From Roseibacillus sp. (GTDB lineage Bacteria; Verrucomicrobiota; Verrucomicrobiia; Verrucomicrobiales; Akkermansiaceae): a DNA stretch of 44,140 nt. The stretch covers positions 1-44,140 of the forward strand of contig JAQWTV010000039.1 in the NCBI GenBank assembly GCA_029242545.1, written 5' to 3'. This document shows, piece after piece, positions 1 to 8,669 of this stretch; position 1 is the stretch's first letter; each line of letters opens with the position of its first letter. The notes under the pieces were generated by a model. The model saw only the letters and a list, made by a program, of their open reading frames with translations, was not told the origin of the DNA and searched no databases. The position numbers and the translations under genes were made by a program.

Positions 1-713
1 TCTATATTCGGGCTCTCGGCTTCCAAAACCATACGAAAAGCCTCAGAGACATCGCGGCTCAACTGATGATCGACAATGGTCCGCGCATTCCTCAGAAGGG
101 TCTCGAGCGTTGCGGAGTCTGCATGAAGGTTGACCGCGTAATCATTGAATCCGGGCCTTGCATCCATCCCGAATGGCTGGCGCACCCGCCCCAGCGCCTC
201 CCAATGGTGTTTAAGGATCCGATGTTTGGTGCGGTTGTAGATGTTAGGATTCATTCGCCACAAGCGAGGTGGAGAAAACGACCGCCCTCCTACCTTACCC
301 CCGAAAATCTTCTCGTGACTTATCTGGTTTCCAAAGGCGAACTGCCCTGACAGGTAGCGCCCACGATCAGACCTCTGCGCTTTCTTAAGTTCAGAACTAA
401 TCCATAACGAGACTTTCAGCCGGTCGTCGTTATCTGGCTGCGCCTCATCCTCCGGCGGCATCTGACCTGCTTGTATTTGCTCATGAATAGCCATCCAGGT
501 CTCAAAATCGAATCCAAGGGAAATACGCTGATCGAGGTGATCCAGACGGATTCCTCCTTTTGCGTTCTTGGCCCCATGACATTTCACGCAATGACTCTTG
601 AGAAAATTTTGGGTGAATGACTCCTCGGCAGCTCGCGGGAGTGAGGCCTTTTCCTCCGCCCCCGAGCCTGGCACCTGAGTGAGCACCGCAGCTAGAAGGC
701 TGAGCAAGGGCAT
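1..713 (-). CDS. DUF1592/DUF1587-type secreted cytochrome protein, 3' end cut off by the window edge
   Basis: The frame is open from the ATG at 713 to the window edge (237 codons), so the 5' end is complete and the 3' end is missing. The N-terminus (MPLLSLLAAVLTQ...) looks like a short signal peptide. A CxxCH motif (C42, C45, H46; HCVKCHG) is followed by an MPPEDEAQP segment. This is the usual layout of the planctomycete-type cytochrome domain at the start of DUF1592-family proteins. A following R-L-W-R-M-N stretch and a D-Y-A-V-N...L..LL..AR segment resemble DUF1587. These proteins are presumed extracytoplasmic and haem-binding, and their substrates are unknown. The gene lies 105 bp downstream of comM on the same strand. 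The frame stays open upstream to a GTG near 805, but ATG 713 gives the better signal peptide. Confidence 0.72.
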   Translation of the reverse strand, partial: MPLLSLLAAVLTQVPGSGAEEKASLPRAAEESFTQNFLKSHCVKCHGAKNAKGGIRLDHLDQRISLGFDFETWMAIHEQIQAGQMPPEDEAQPDNDDRLKVSLWISSELKKAQRSDRGRYLSGQFAFGNQISHEKIFGGKVGGRSFSPPRLWRMNPNIYNRTKHRILKHHWEALGRVRQPFGMDARPGFNDYAVNLHADSATLETLLRNARTIVDHQLSRDVSEAFRMVLEAESPNI

Positions 714-818
714 CCGATAGGAATAAGCGGGAGAATCGATAGAGCACCGTAGCCCCGAACAGGGGCACGAGGCAAGCGGGCGCTCCCTCCCTCTCCAAGT
801 TCCCACATAACAGCATGC

Positions 819-2354
819 CTAACCTATCAGTTTTCGATCCATCGAACGAAACTGAATGGCTTCCAGAAAATGTTCGGGCAAGACTCGTTGGGAACCCTCC
901 AAGTCCGCCACCGTTCGGGCTACCTTCAGGATCCGGTCGTAGCCCCGGGCTGAAAGACCAAGTCGACTCATCGCGTGCTCCATCAGATCGCTGGACTCCG
1001 AATCCATCTCACAGGACAGACGAACCTCCTCAGGAGTCATCTCCGAATTAACTCGCGTTGCGGACGCGTTACCAAAACGGCTTCGCTGACGCTCTCGGCA
1101 CTCGCCAACTCGCTGGCGCACGCTGGAAGAGAGCTCTGCCGGCACCCTTGATGACAAGTCCTTGAATTCAACAAGGGGGACTTCTACATGAAGGTCCATT
1201 CGGTCGAGCAAGGGTCCGGAAATCTTGCGCCGATACCTCTCCACCTGGCGGAGCGAGCATGAGCAGTTACGCGAAGGGTCACCAAAATAACCGCAGGGAC
1301 ATGGGTTCAAAGAACCAATCAGCAGCACCTTGCTGGGGAAGGCCAGAGTCCCTGCTGCCCGCGAGATTGTCACCATGCCATCTTCCAGCGGCTGACGCAG
1401 AACTTCCAGGGTCTGACGACGAAACTCGGGCAGTTCATCCAGAAACAAGACTCCATTATGGGCTAGAGAGATTTCCCCGGGTCCCGGGTTACTCCCTCCC
1501 CCCAGCAATCCTGCATTCGAGATCGTGTGATGAGGGCTCCGAAAAGGCCGGCTACTGAGCAGACCCGACCCTGCTTCCAGTTGACCTGCAATGGAGTGAA
1601 TTCGGGTTGTCTCCATTGCCTCCTGCTCCGTCATCTCAGGAAGAATCGAAGGCATGCGCTTGGCCAACATGGATTTCCCTGTTCCCGGCGGCCCCACCAT
1701 TAGGAGGTTGTGTGATCCAGCTGCCGCAATTTCGAGAGCTCGCTTGACATACTTCTGGCCTTGGACCTCTCCGAGATCGACCGAATAGGACTCTGCCCGA
1801 GATTGCGGAGAGATTCGTGCCACCGCAGGTTCCAACTTCTCCTCTCCGCTGAGAAACCCCCAGGCTTGGCGAAGCCCACTCACTCCGAAAACCTCGATAC
1901 CAGTTACCGCAGCCGCTTCGCATGCGTTCTCCAGGGGCACCAGGAGCCTCTTCCTCCCTCTCGTCTTTGCTTCTATTGCAGCCGAGAGAATTCCCTTCAC
2001 AGGGCGAACAGAACCATCAAGGGCAAGCTCCCCGATGATCTGACAATCGGCAGCTTCGTCCAGAACCACGCCCTCCGCACAAGCAACCACCGCTAGCGCA
2101 ATCGGTAAATCAAATGAGGGCCCTTCTTTCTTCAGGTCGGCGGGGGCAAGATTGACAGTGATCGTCCCATCATCCTTGGGAAGCGCAGAAGCAGAGACTG
2201 CCGAACTCACCCTTTCGGCAGATTCCCGCACCGCAGCATCAGGTAGACCCACAATGGTCATTCGGGGCACCCCCCGCCCCGGGGAACTCACTTCCACCTC
2301 TACTTCTACGGCTTCCACGCCCCTCAGGCCTGCGCTGTGCAACTTCGTGATCAT
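819..2354 (-). CDS. comM: YifB/ComM-family Mg-chelatase-like AAA+ ATPase
   Basis: The 511-residue length is normal for the family. The N-terminal ChlI-like domain (about 1-170) carries the PADLKKEGPSFDLPIAL block. The AAA+ core has a Walker A motif GPPGTGKS at 221-228 and a Walker B motif GVLFLDEL at 301-308. It also has the family signature NPCPCGYFGD with a Cys cluster (C352, C354, C364, C366). The C-terminal Mg-chelatase domain follows. In Vibrio, ComM is a hexameric helicase that promotes branch migration during natural transformation; here the role is inferred by homology. A GGAGG lies just upstream of the start, closer than usual. The gene is transcribed toward the DUF1592-type gene and away from the DUF1549 gene. 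Confidence 0.93.
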   Translation of the reverse strand: MITKLHSAGLRGVEAVEVEVEVSSPGRGVPRMTIVGLPDAAVRESAERVSSAVSASALPKDDGTITVNLAPADLKKEGPSFDLPIALAVVACAEGVVLDEAADCQIIGELALDGSVRPVKGILSAAIEAKTRGRKRLLVPLENACEAAAVTGIEVFGVSGLRQAWGFLSGEEKLEPAVARISPQSRAESYSVDLGEVQGQKYVKRALEIAAAGSHNLLMVGPPGTGKSMLAKRMPSILPEMTEQEAMETTRIHSIAGQLEAGSGLLSSRPFRSPHHTISNAGLLGGGSNPGPGEISLAHNGVLFLDELPEFRRQTLEVLRQPLEDGMVTISRAAGTLAFPSKVLLIGSLNPCPCGYFGDPSRNCSCSLRQVERYRRKISGPLLDRMDLHVEVPLVEFKDLSSRVPAELSSSVRQRVGECRERQRSRFGNASATRVNSEMTPEEVRLSCEMDSESSDLMEHAMSRLGLSARGYDRILKVARTVADLEGSQRVLPEHFLEAIQFRSMDRKLIG

Positions 2355-2625
2355 GCCCTCCAGAGTGGTGTTCTAAAGAACATCTGTCACGATTATAAGC
2401 CCCCCCTCTATTCCGCCCCAAAAACCGATAGTTATAATAAGATCCTGTATTTAAGGGGATTCGCGCTGGAGAGGCCAAGAAAAGTCCCAAGGATACAGCT
2501 TTCCCCAATAGCCCATTTTAGTTAGTTTTCCGGTGAAATATGGGCTGACGCAATTCCGTTTATTCAGGAGTGTTTCATCCTCTGTTGATCCTGAACCGAC
2601 AAGCCCACCGATCCCTTTCAATCCA

Positions 2626-4668
2626 ATGCTTTTCCAGAACCTGAAGCGAATCGCCTGTGCCGTTCTTGCGCTGGTCGCATCCAGCCTCCTCTCTGAAGGA
2701 GCGCCCTCTAAACCTCTCAAGCTCGGTGAGATCCTTCAGGCGGCAGCAAAGATCGACCAGCTCCTCGAAGCGGACCTCAAGGCCAAGAAATTGCAACCAC
2801 TTCCCATTGTCGCAGAGGAAACCTTCGTCCGCCGGACATACCTGAACATAGTCGGTCGCATCCCAACCGCAATGGAAGCGTCCCGATTTCTGGACGACCA
2901 GACGCCGGACAAGCGGGCGCGTTTGATCGAGAAACTAGTCTCCTCTCCAGGCTACGACAGTTCGGCCTTCAATTATTTTGCCGACCTGCTCCGCCTGCAG
3001 ACAAATGAAGGGCAATACGGTCTGGGTTGGCACGTGTGGCTGCGAAACTCCCTCGCTTCTGACAAGCCGTGGAGCAAGATCGTTCACGAAATGCTCTCGG
3101 CGGAGGGTCATACCTCGAAGAATCCTGCCGTAGGATATTATCTCCGCGACCGTGGCATGCTTCTCGATAACGTCAGTAATACCGTTCAGGTTTTCCTTGG
3201 ACATCAAATCGGCTGTGCCCAGTGCCATGATCATCCTTTCGACTCATGGACCCAGATGGAATATTACGAAATGGCAGCCTTCAGTGGCGGCATCGCTTAT
3301 CGGAGCGATGAAGCGCGCCAGCTGGTGAACAAAGTCGCCGACCACTCACGGAAGACCCACCCCGGAATGAACCGGGCGTTCAAATCCAAGAACAAATCTA
3401 CGAGGGCCAAGGCCCGGGGCAATCTCCTGAAACGAATCACCGGCGAAATGCGTTATCTTCTCCGCTATTTTAATCAGAACGAAATCGTGGAGTCCCAGAG
3501 TCAACAACTCAAGCTGCCGGACGACTATCAATATAAGGACGGCAAGCCCGGAGACGTTATTCAGCCTGCAACTCTTTTCGGCCTTCAGGCTTCGGAGGTG
3601 AATCCCGAAGAGCGGAGGGAAGTTTTCGCAGACTGGGTGACCAGTGACGAAAACCCCTACTTTGCAAAGGTCATCGCGAACCGACTCTGGCGCCGGACCT
3701 TCGGGCACGGACTGGTCGACCCGGTAGACGACTGGAGCGAAAAGACGAAAGGTTCCCATCCCGAGGTTCTCAACTATATCGAAAGGGTCATGAAGGGCGT
3801 GGGCTATCGGACTCGGGATTTCGAGAGAATCCTTTACCACACCAGACTCTTCCAGCGTCAGGTATCGCCGGTGGAAGCAACCCCGGGAATGGACCATGAC
3901 TTCGTCGGCCCCCAGCTTCGGCGCATGTCCGCCGAGGAACTCTACGATTCCTTTACGGTCCTTGCCTTTGGCAACACTGACGACAAGGTCAATACGGGCC
4001 TCGAATACAAATGGAAGAACTACCAGAGTGAGGTTGATGCCCTTCTGAACCTTTCTGCCAGCAAGCTCATTGAGTCCGGCCAAGACGCCCAGGAAATGAA
4101 AGACCAACGGCGGGTCTACCAGAGAAGAAACCGCGAGATTCAGATAGCTATCACCAAGGCCAAGGCAGCTGGACAGATACAGGAAGAGCGGCGCCTCAAA
4201 CGCCAGCAGACACAGCTCCGGGCCGAAGGGAGAAAAAGTCAGGAACCGATGTCTGGCATGAGTGCCGTGACAAATCGAAATTCAAGGACCGGTCGTGCTG
4301 AGCTCAACATGAGAGCTTCGGAACACCCCAGTCCATTCCGTGCCGGCACCATGATCCGTCAATTTGGTGGCTCTGACCGGAACAGCCCGGAGGCAGCGCA
4401 CACTGATGCAACGATCCCTCAAGCTCTGACCCTGCTGAACGGACAGGTTGCGGCTGACACTGAGAATCGACGCTCGAAGGTTTTCGAAGCCCTGGCTGAG
4501 ATCACCAATCCTGAACAGAGGCTGGAATATCTCTTTCTGGCCTTTTACTCGAGCCGACCTTCCGCAGCGGAGAAAAAGGATCTCCTTCCGCTCGCAAAGG
4601 ACCGGGATGATATTTTCACTCTCGCTCGTGCGATGTTAACTTCGAAGAGATACCTCTTCGTGCAGTAA
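2626..4668 (+). CDS. DUF1549/DUF1553 secreted cytochrome-like protein
   Basis: The protein has 680 residues from the ATG at 2626, chosen because it starts a good signal peptide (MLFQNLKRIACAVLALVAS). The frame is open further upstream to 2533, but that extension looks non-coding. The N-terminal half matches DUF1549 (RRTYLNIVGRIPT near the start). A CxxCH motif, CAQCHDHPFD, begins at residue 197. The C-terminal half matches DUF1553 (NPYFAKVIANRLWRRTFGHGLVDPVDD and an ALTLLNGQ segment near the end). Such proteins are abundant in Planctomycetes and Verrucomicrobia and nearly always precede a DUF1501 gene, as here. They are thought to act outside the cytoplasm, possibly in polysaccharide breakdown or redox chemistry, but no reaction is established. 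A charged linker (about 490-560, rich in K/R/Q/E) separates the two halves. Confidence 0.85.
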   Translation: MLFQNLKRIACAVLALVASSLLSEGAPSKPLKLGEILQAAAKIDQLLEADLKAKKLQPLPIVAEETFVRRTYLNIVGRIPTAMEASRFLDDQTPDKRARLIEKLVSSPGYDSSAFNYFADLLRLQTNEGQYGLGWHVWLRNSLASDKPWSKIVHEMLSAEGHTSKNPAVGYYLRDRGMLLDNVSNTVQVFLGHQIGCAQCHDHPFDSWTQMEYYEMAAFSGGIAYRSDEARQLVNKVADHSRKTHPGMNRAFKSKNKSTRAKARGNLLKRITGEMRYLLRYFNQNEIVESQSQQLKLPDDYQYKDGKPGDVIQPATLFGLQASEVNPEERREVFADWVTSDENPYFAKVIANRLWRRTFGHGLVDPVDDWSEKTKGSHPEVLNYIERVMKGVGYRTRDFERILYHTRLFQRQVSPVEATPGMDHDFVGPQLRRMSAEELYDSFTVLAFGNTDDKVNTGLEYKWKNYQSEVDALLNLSASKLIESGQDAQEMKDQRRVYQRRNREIQIAITKAKAAGQIQEERRLKRQQTQLRAEGRKSQEPMSGMSAVTNRNSRTGRAELNMRASEHPSPFRAGTMIRQFGGSDRNSPEAAHTDATIPQALTLLNGQVAADTENRRSKVFEALAEITNPEQRLEYLFLAFYSSRPSAAEKKDLLPLAKDRDDIFTLARAMLTSKRYLFVQ

Positions 4669-4707
4669 GTCGTCATTCGGTAATTTGTCACCCCCTCAAT
4701 ACCCATC

Positions 4708-6030
4708 ATGCCTGATTTCAACAAACTCGACGAAGTGACTCGTAGGTCCTTCATGGCGACTGCCGCTCGGAGCTGCCTTGGAGTCACCATTGCAGGAAGC
4801 GCGGCAGAGCTGTTTTCTCCCGCGGCCTTTGCCGCAGATCCCGCCACAATTGCAGGCGGAGGTGGTAAAGCTAAGAGTGTCATTTACCTCTTCATGTCAG
4901 GCGGCATGACACACCTCGACACGTTCGACCCAAAGCCTGATGCCCCGGACGAATTTCGGGGCCCGACCGAAACGATTAAAACCAAGGCCGATGGCATCAG
5001 ACTTGGGCATTACATGTCGAAACTTGCAGGTCAGGCGGACAAGATCGCACTGGTAAATTCCATGACTTCTACACAGGGGGCACATGGTCCGGGAAGATAC
5101 TTCATGCGGACGAGCTACACTCAGCGAGCTTCCCTTGTTCACCCGTCCAATGGAGCATGGATCACCAGACTGAAGGCACGAGCCAATGAAAGTCTGCCCT
5201 CTTTTGTCACCATCGGATCCGGCAACGGCCATCCGGCGGCTGGTTTTTTTGAACCCCAGTATGCTCCACTGCCTGTCGGAGACGCTAACTCCGGTCTGCA
5301 GAACGTTCGCCGCCTGCGGCAGGTAAGCGAAGATCAGTTCAATAAACAACTGGCCCTCCGACAGCTCCTGGACAAGCAATTCGACGCTCAATTTCACAAG
5401 GGCCAGAAAGATGTCCGAGCCTACAATCAGGTTTTCGAAGAAGCCGTCAAACTGATGGAGAGCAAGGATCTCGAGGCCTTCGACCTCAAGAAGGAAACCT
5501 CCAAGGTGCACTCTGCCTACGGCGATCATAATTTTTCCAAGGGTGTGCTTCTTGCGCGGCGACTCGTCGAACGGGGAGTTCGCTTCGTTGATGTCGAATT
5601 CGGCGGATTCGACTGGCATAACGACAATTTCGATCAGTGTGAACAGAAGCTCCCTGTCCTCGATCAGGCCCTAGCAGCTCTCCTCAAGGACCTCGAAGGA
5701 AAGGGGCTGCTGGAGAGCACGCTTGTGGTTGTAGCTACCGAATTCGGACGAACCCCAAAGATTGTGCAAGCTCGATCCGGACGGAATCACTTCCCCAAGG
5801 CCTTTTCATATCTTCTTGCAGGAGGAGGTATCAAGGGCGGTCAGGTCTATGGAAAAACCGACGAGACAGGATCAAATGTGATCGAGAGTCCAGTCGGTGG
5901 ACCAGACTTTAATGCTACCATTGGTTTTGCGATGGGCGTCCCTCACGACCTCACCCTTATGTCGCCCAGCCGCCGCCCCTTCCAGCTTGGAGCACGGGAT
6001 GGAGCCCCTCTCACTGGACTTTTCGGATAG
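4708..6030 (+). CDS. DUF1501 family Tat-exported protein (sulfatase-like fold)
   Basis: The protein has 440 residues. A twin-arginine motif T-R-R-S-F-M (R12, R13) precedes a hydrophobic stretch and an A-F-A-A cleavage-like site, so folded export through Tat is expected. The body has the DUF1501 features: SGGMTHLDTFDPKP near the start, a VATEFGRTP motif late, and a GRNHFPKAFS block. The fold is related to alkaline phosphatase and sulfatase enzymes, but the activity of DUF1501 is unknown. It starts 39 bp after the DUF1549/DUF1553 gene, on the same strand, and the two are almost certainly co-transcribed. There is no Shine-Dalgarno sequence upstream. The gene ends at a strong hairpin shared with the converging permease gene. 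Confidence 0.85.
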   Translation: MPDFNKLDEVTRRSFMATAARSCLGVTIAGSAAELFSPAAFAADPATIAGGGGKAKSVIYLFMSGGMTHLDTFDPKPDAPDEFRGPTETIKTKADGIRLGHYMSKLAGQADKIALVNSMTSTQGAHGPGRYFMRTSYTQRASLVHPSNGAWITRLKARANESLPSFVTIGSGNGHPAAGFFEPQYAPLPVGDANSGLQNVRRLRQVSEDQFNKQLALRQLLDKQFDAQFHKGQKDVRAYNQVFEEAVKLMESKDLEAFDLKKETSKVHSAYGDHNFSKGVLLARRLVERGVRFVDVEFGGFDWHNDNFDQCEQKLPVLDQALAALLKDLEGKGLLESTLVVVATEFGRTPKIVQARSGRNHFPKAFSYLLAGGGIKGGQVYGKTDETGSNVIESPVGGPDFNATIGFAMGVPHDLTLMSPSRRPFQLGARDGAPLTGLFG

Positions 6031-6038
6031 CGAGAGCA

Positions 6039-6064
6039 GGATGTTCGTTCTTACACGAACATCC
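6039..6064. terminator. 10-bp perfect hairpin between converging genes
   Basis: GGATGTTCGT at 6039-6048 and ACGAACATCC at 6055-6064 pair perfectly around a 6-base loop. It sits after the DUF1501 stop codon and covers the last codons and stop of the permease gene on the other strand. There is no T-tract on either side, so it may be a processing or stability hairpin rather than a classical intrinsic terminator. Confidence 0.5.
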
Positions 6065-7550
6065 ACAGCAGGGACGCAATGCCCAGTCCAACCAGAGAGA
6101 TCACAGTCAGCAGTGTGGTCCACGTCAGGAGTGTCTCGCGTTCCGTCATGTGGAAGTAGCGGTTCACAATCCAGAAACCGCTGTCGTTGACATGCCCGAA
6201 TCCGGTCGCTCCGGCTGCAATAGCAATCGTTACCAGCGCAAGCTGTGAGGTTGAATAATCCCCTGCCACCAGAAAAGGGCTGATAAGGGCTGCGCCAGTT
6301 ACCATCGCTACGGTGGCGGAACCCTGTGCGATTCGGATGATGGTGGTAAGCACCCATGCAAGAATCAGGGGCCCAAACCCCGATCTCTGCAGAATATCGG
6401 CCAGGGCATCGCCTACCTTGGTAGTGATTAGCATCTGCTTGTAGACTCCTCCTGCGCCTGTCACGAGGATGATAATACCGGCAGGGCCCAAGGCCTTGGT
6501 CGCCACTTCCATAAGAGCGTTCCCTCGCACACCACGACGCATGGCTAGGACATAGATCGCGACGCAGGTTCCAATCAGAAGGGCGATTATCGGATGCCCT
6601 AGAAAAAGAACTATCTGGGCGGGAACCGCTGACTGTCTCTTCAGTTCGCCGAGAGCCGTGTCGAAAGACCCCTTCTTCTCCATTCCTTCGGTCAAGGTCC
6701 TGCCCTCTTCTGTTGCCAGAAAATCAGGAACGCGGGCCGCAATGGAACCCTCGACAAATGAGGCAATAACAATGATGAGCACTGGCCCGCCAAGAACTGC
6801 AAGGATAGTGAATACCGAAGGAAGCCCAATGGTCTTAACCGGCTCTTCTTCCGCCTCCTCAGCTACCGGAGGCGGTTGAATATGGAACCTCTCCCCCAGG
6901 CGACGGCACAGGGGAATGGTGATCAGGGCGGTAGGAAGTCCCACCACGACGCCCCAGAGGATCGCATAGCCAAGGGGAACCTGAAGAGCAAAAGCCACAA
7001 ACGTAGGCCCCGGAGTCGGAGGAACAAAGGCATGAGTTACCGCCATTCCCGCCAATAACGGCAGGGCGAAAACAAGGACGGACTTCCCGCTCCTACGCGC
7101 CAGCGCATAGATGATGGGAGCGAGAATCACCACCCCTACATCGAGGAATACCGGAATGGAAATAAGGAAGCCAGTAAGCAGCATGGCCCAGTTGGCTCGA
7201 CGCTCACCAAAGGTCTTCAGCATCCCGTTGGCAAGGCTCTGGGCCCCACCCGAGTGCTCAATCATCTGTCCGAAGATCGCCCCTAATCCAATGATCGTGG
7301 CAATGAAGCCCAACGCTCCACCCATACCGTCCTTGATGGTATCCCCAACCTCAATAAGTTCCATCGTGCCAGAGGCAATCCCCACGAAGATCGCTGCCAG
7401 CAGCAAGCTAACAAACGCCTGAATCCTGAATGCCAGAATCAGGACAAGAATAAGGACAATCGAAAGAACAAGAACCGAAACGAGACGAAAGGTGTCGTGC
7501 GATGCTTCGCCACTGACCTGAGCGAGAAATGTAAGAGCGTTGAATCCCAT
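6051..7550 (-). CDS. GntP-family permease (gluconate or related sugar acid : H+ symporter)
   Basis: The 499-residue protein is dominated by hydrophobic segments consistent with a 12- to 14-helix inner-membrane transporter. Family marks include FGQMIEHSGGAQSLA, the PVFLDVGVVILAPI block, HAFVPPTPGPT, and FGHVNDSGFW near the C-terminus. These are typical of GntP/gluconate permeases. A charged central loop (about 225-290) contains an EEAEEE run. The substrate cannot be read from sequence; gluconate, glycerate, fructuronate and related acids are transported by relatives. It stands alone, with no kinase or dehydrogenase beside it. The nearest possibly related enzyme is the LarA homologue at 13.3 kb, because LarA relatives include sugar-acid epimerases; that link is speculative. 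Confidence 0.88.
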   Translation of the reverse strand: MGFNALTFLAQVSGEASHDTFRLVSVLVLSIVLILVLILAFRIQAFVSLLLAAIFVGIASGTMELIEVGDTIKDGMGGALGFIATIIGLGAIFGQMIEHSGGAQSLANGMLKTFGERRANWAMLLTGFLISIPVFLDVGVVILAPIIYALARRSGKSVLVFALPLLAGMAVTHAFVPPTPGPTFVAFALQVPLGYAILWGVVVGLPTALITIPLCRRLGERFHIQPPPVAEEAEEEPVKTIGLPSVFTILAVLGGPVLIIVIASFVEGSIAARVPDFLATEEGRTLTEGMEKKGSFDTALGELKRQSAVPAQIVLFLGHPIIALLIGTCVAIYVLAMRRGVRGNALMEVATKALGPAGIIILVTGAGGVYKQMLITTKVGDALADILQRSGFGPLILAWVLTTIIRIAQGSATVAMVTGAALISPFLVAGDYSTSQLALVTIAIAAGATGFGHVNDSGFWIVNRYFHMTERETLLTWTTLLTVISLVGLGIASLLWMFV

Positions 7551-7682
7551 GCTGGTCAGCAGGGTGCGAACAAATACGGCTCAACCTCAAGAGGGAAAGT
7601 AAATAGCCTGCTACGTTTTCTGTAACCCTCCGGGCCATACGATACCCTCACAAACGGGCGCTACCGCTCCCCTGTGCCTGCG

Positions 7683-7702
7683 AAAAGGGGTCTTCTTCCC
7701 CT
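7683..7702 (-). terminator. Intrinsic terminator candidate after the pseudopilin cluster
   Basis: Read on the minus strand, AGGGG, a 7-base loop and CCCCT are followed by a run of T. It lies a few bases after the stop codon of the last pseudopilin gene (7708). The stem is short, so this is a moderate call. Confidence 0.42.
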
Positions 7703-7707
7703 CCGAG

Positions 7708-8646
7708 CTACGGCTGCGGCAGCAGGATCGTCTTGGAATACTGGTAGGAGTTCTTGGAAAGAAATTTCTCTAGGGCTGAACCGGTAAAGTTACCTCCCCT
7801 CCTCAACTGGGCGATACCGCTGTCAGTCAGGACCGTGATACTCAAATCCACCGATGAGATTCGACCCCTGCTGAACTCAACGTCGTCATTGCCATCGGCC
7901 TCGATTCCATTCCCAGTGAAACTGAATGTCTCCACAGCCTCCTCACCACCCGTCCTGATGACCGGGATCCTCTCTATCTTGGTCACTAGCCTGCCACCCA
8001 CCAGTTCGGTGTATTCCACAGTGAACACCACAGTCACTTCATAGATGTTCTCACAAACGAAATTATTCGACTCACCAAGCTCTGCATCATAACGCCTGAA
8101 TTTCGTGTCCAGGTCTTTTGGAGCAACCGGGTCATGCTCGAGAAGAAACTCGAAGGTTTCATCAGGATTCACCAGCTTCCGGTAGAGAGCAAAGACCTTG
8201 AAGCGGTCGTCGTAGCCATCGGTGATTGGATCCTTGTAGAGAAGCTTGTAGCTCAGTCCGGTCACATCACCTCCCTTATCGTTCCTTCCCTCTACATCTC
8301 CATCGTAACGATCAGTAGCCGCAGAAAACATCAGGATCCGCGCTGCGTTAGGACTTTCATTGTCTTCCGGGCCAGGCTCGTCCTGATCAGTCTCAGTGAA
8401 GAGCCACTCGAAATTAGTTCCGGTCCGCACAACCATCGCTTCAAAATCGCGGCTCATCTGCTCGAGTGTGGCCTTGGCCTGCCGCGAGGCTCTGACCTTG
8501 TTCCTGCTGACTCTCCACCCGTCCAGAGCGACCGCGGTCACGGATACAAGCAAGGTCATGAGGATCACGGTAATCGCCATCGCCACCATTAACTCGGCGA
8601 GAGTGAAACCTCGTGCGCGGCGTATCTGAGGAAAAGAGGTGGTCAT
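7708..8646 (-). CDS. Pseudopilin-like protein with type IV prepilin signal (third of trio)
   Basis: The protein has 312 residues. The type III signal sequence is clear: RARG cleaved before FTLAE, with the conserved Glu at mature position 5, followed by a hydrophobic helix (LMVAMAITVILMTLLVSV). The large C-terminal part (about 45-312) is soluble, acidic and aspartate-rich, resembling the PulJ/GspJ class of minor pseudopilins in size and layout. It is the last gene of a minus-strand cluster of three prepilin genes, 23 bp after the previous one. It may belong to the verrucomicrobial 'Verru_Chthon cassette' families (protein C type), but I cannot confirm this by eye. No prepilin peptidase, secretion ATPase or secretin gene is present in the window, so processing and assembly factors must be encoded elsewhere. 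Confidence 0.78.
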   Translation of the reverse strand: MTTSFPQIRRARGFTLAELMVAMAITVILMTLLVSVTAVALDGWRVSRNKVRASRQAKATLEQMSRDFEAMVVRTGTNFEWLFTETDQDEPGPEDNESPNAARILMFSAATDRYDGDVEGRNDKGGDVTGLSYKLLYKDPITDGYDDRFKVFALYRKLVNPDETFEFLLEHDPVAPKDLDTKFRRYDAELGESNNFVCENIYEVTVVFTVEYTELVGGRLVTKIERIPVIRTGGEEAVETFSFTGNGIEADGNDDVEFSRGRISSVDLSITVLTDSGIAQLRRGGNFTGSALEKFLSKNSYQYSKTILLPQP

Positions 8647-8669
8647 TGCAAAGAAAGAAAGATTTGAGG

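Noticed and set aside
752-766. GCCCC-GAACA-GGGGC hairpin between comM and the DUF1592-type gene as terminator
   Set aside because: Only five pairs and no T-tract; not distinguishable from chance in GC-rich DNA.
502-816. 104-residue minus-strand frame starting near 816
   Set aside because: It is out of frame with the DUF1592-type gene, which reads HCVKCHG in its own frame.
2433-2438. TATAAT between comM and the DUF1549 gene as a promoter
   Set aside because: No -35 at proper spacing on either strand; position relative to both starts is far, so the call is not supportable.
3346-4107. 253-residue minus-strand frame
   Set aside because: Shadow of the DUF1549/DUF1553 gene, no signal or family pattern.
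4897-5619. 240-residue minus-strand frame
   Set aside because: Shadow of the DUF1501 gene; Cys and His in it are due to the antisense reading.
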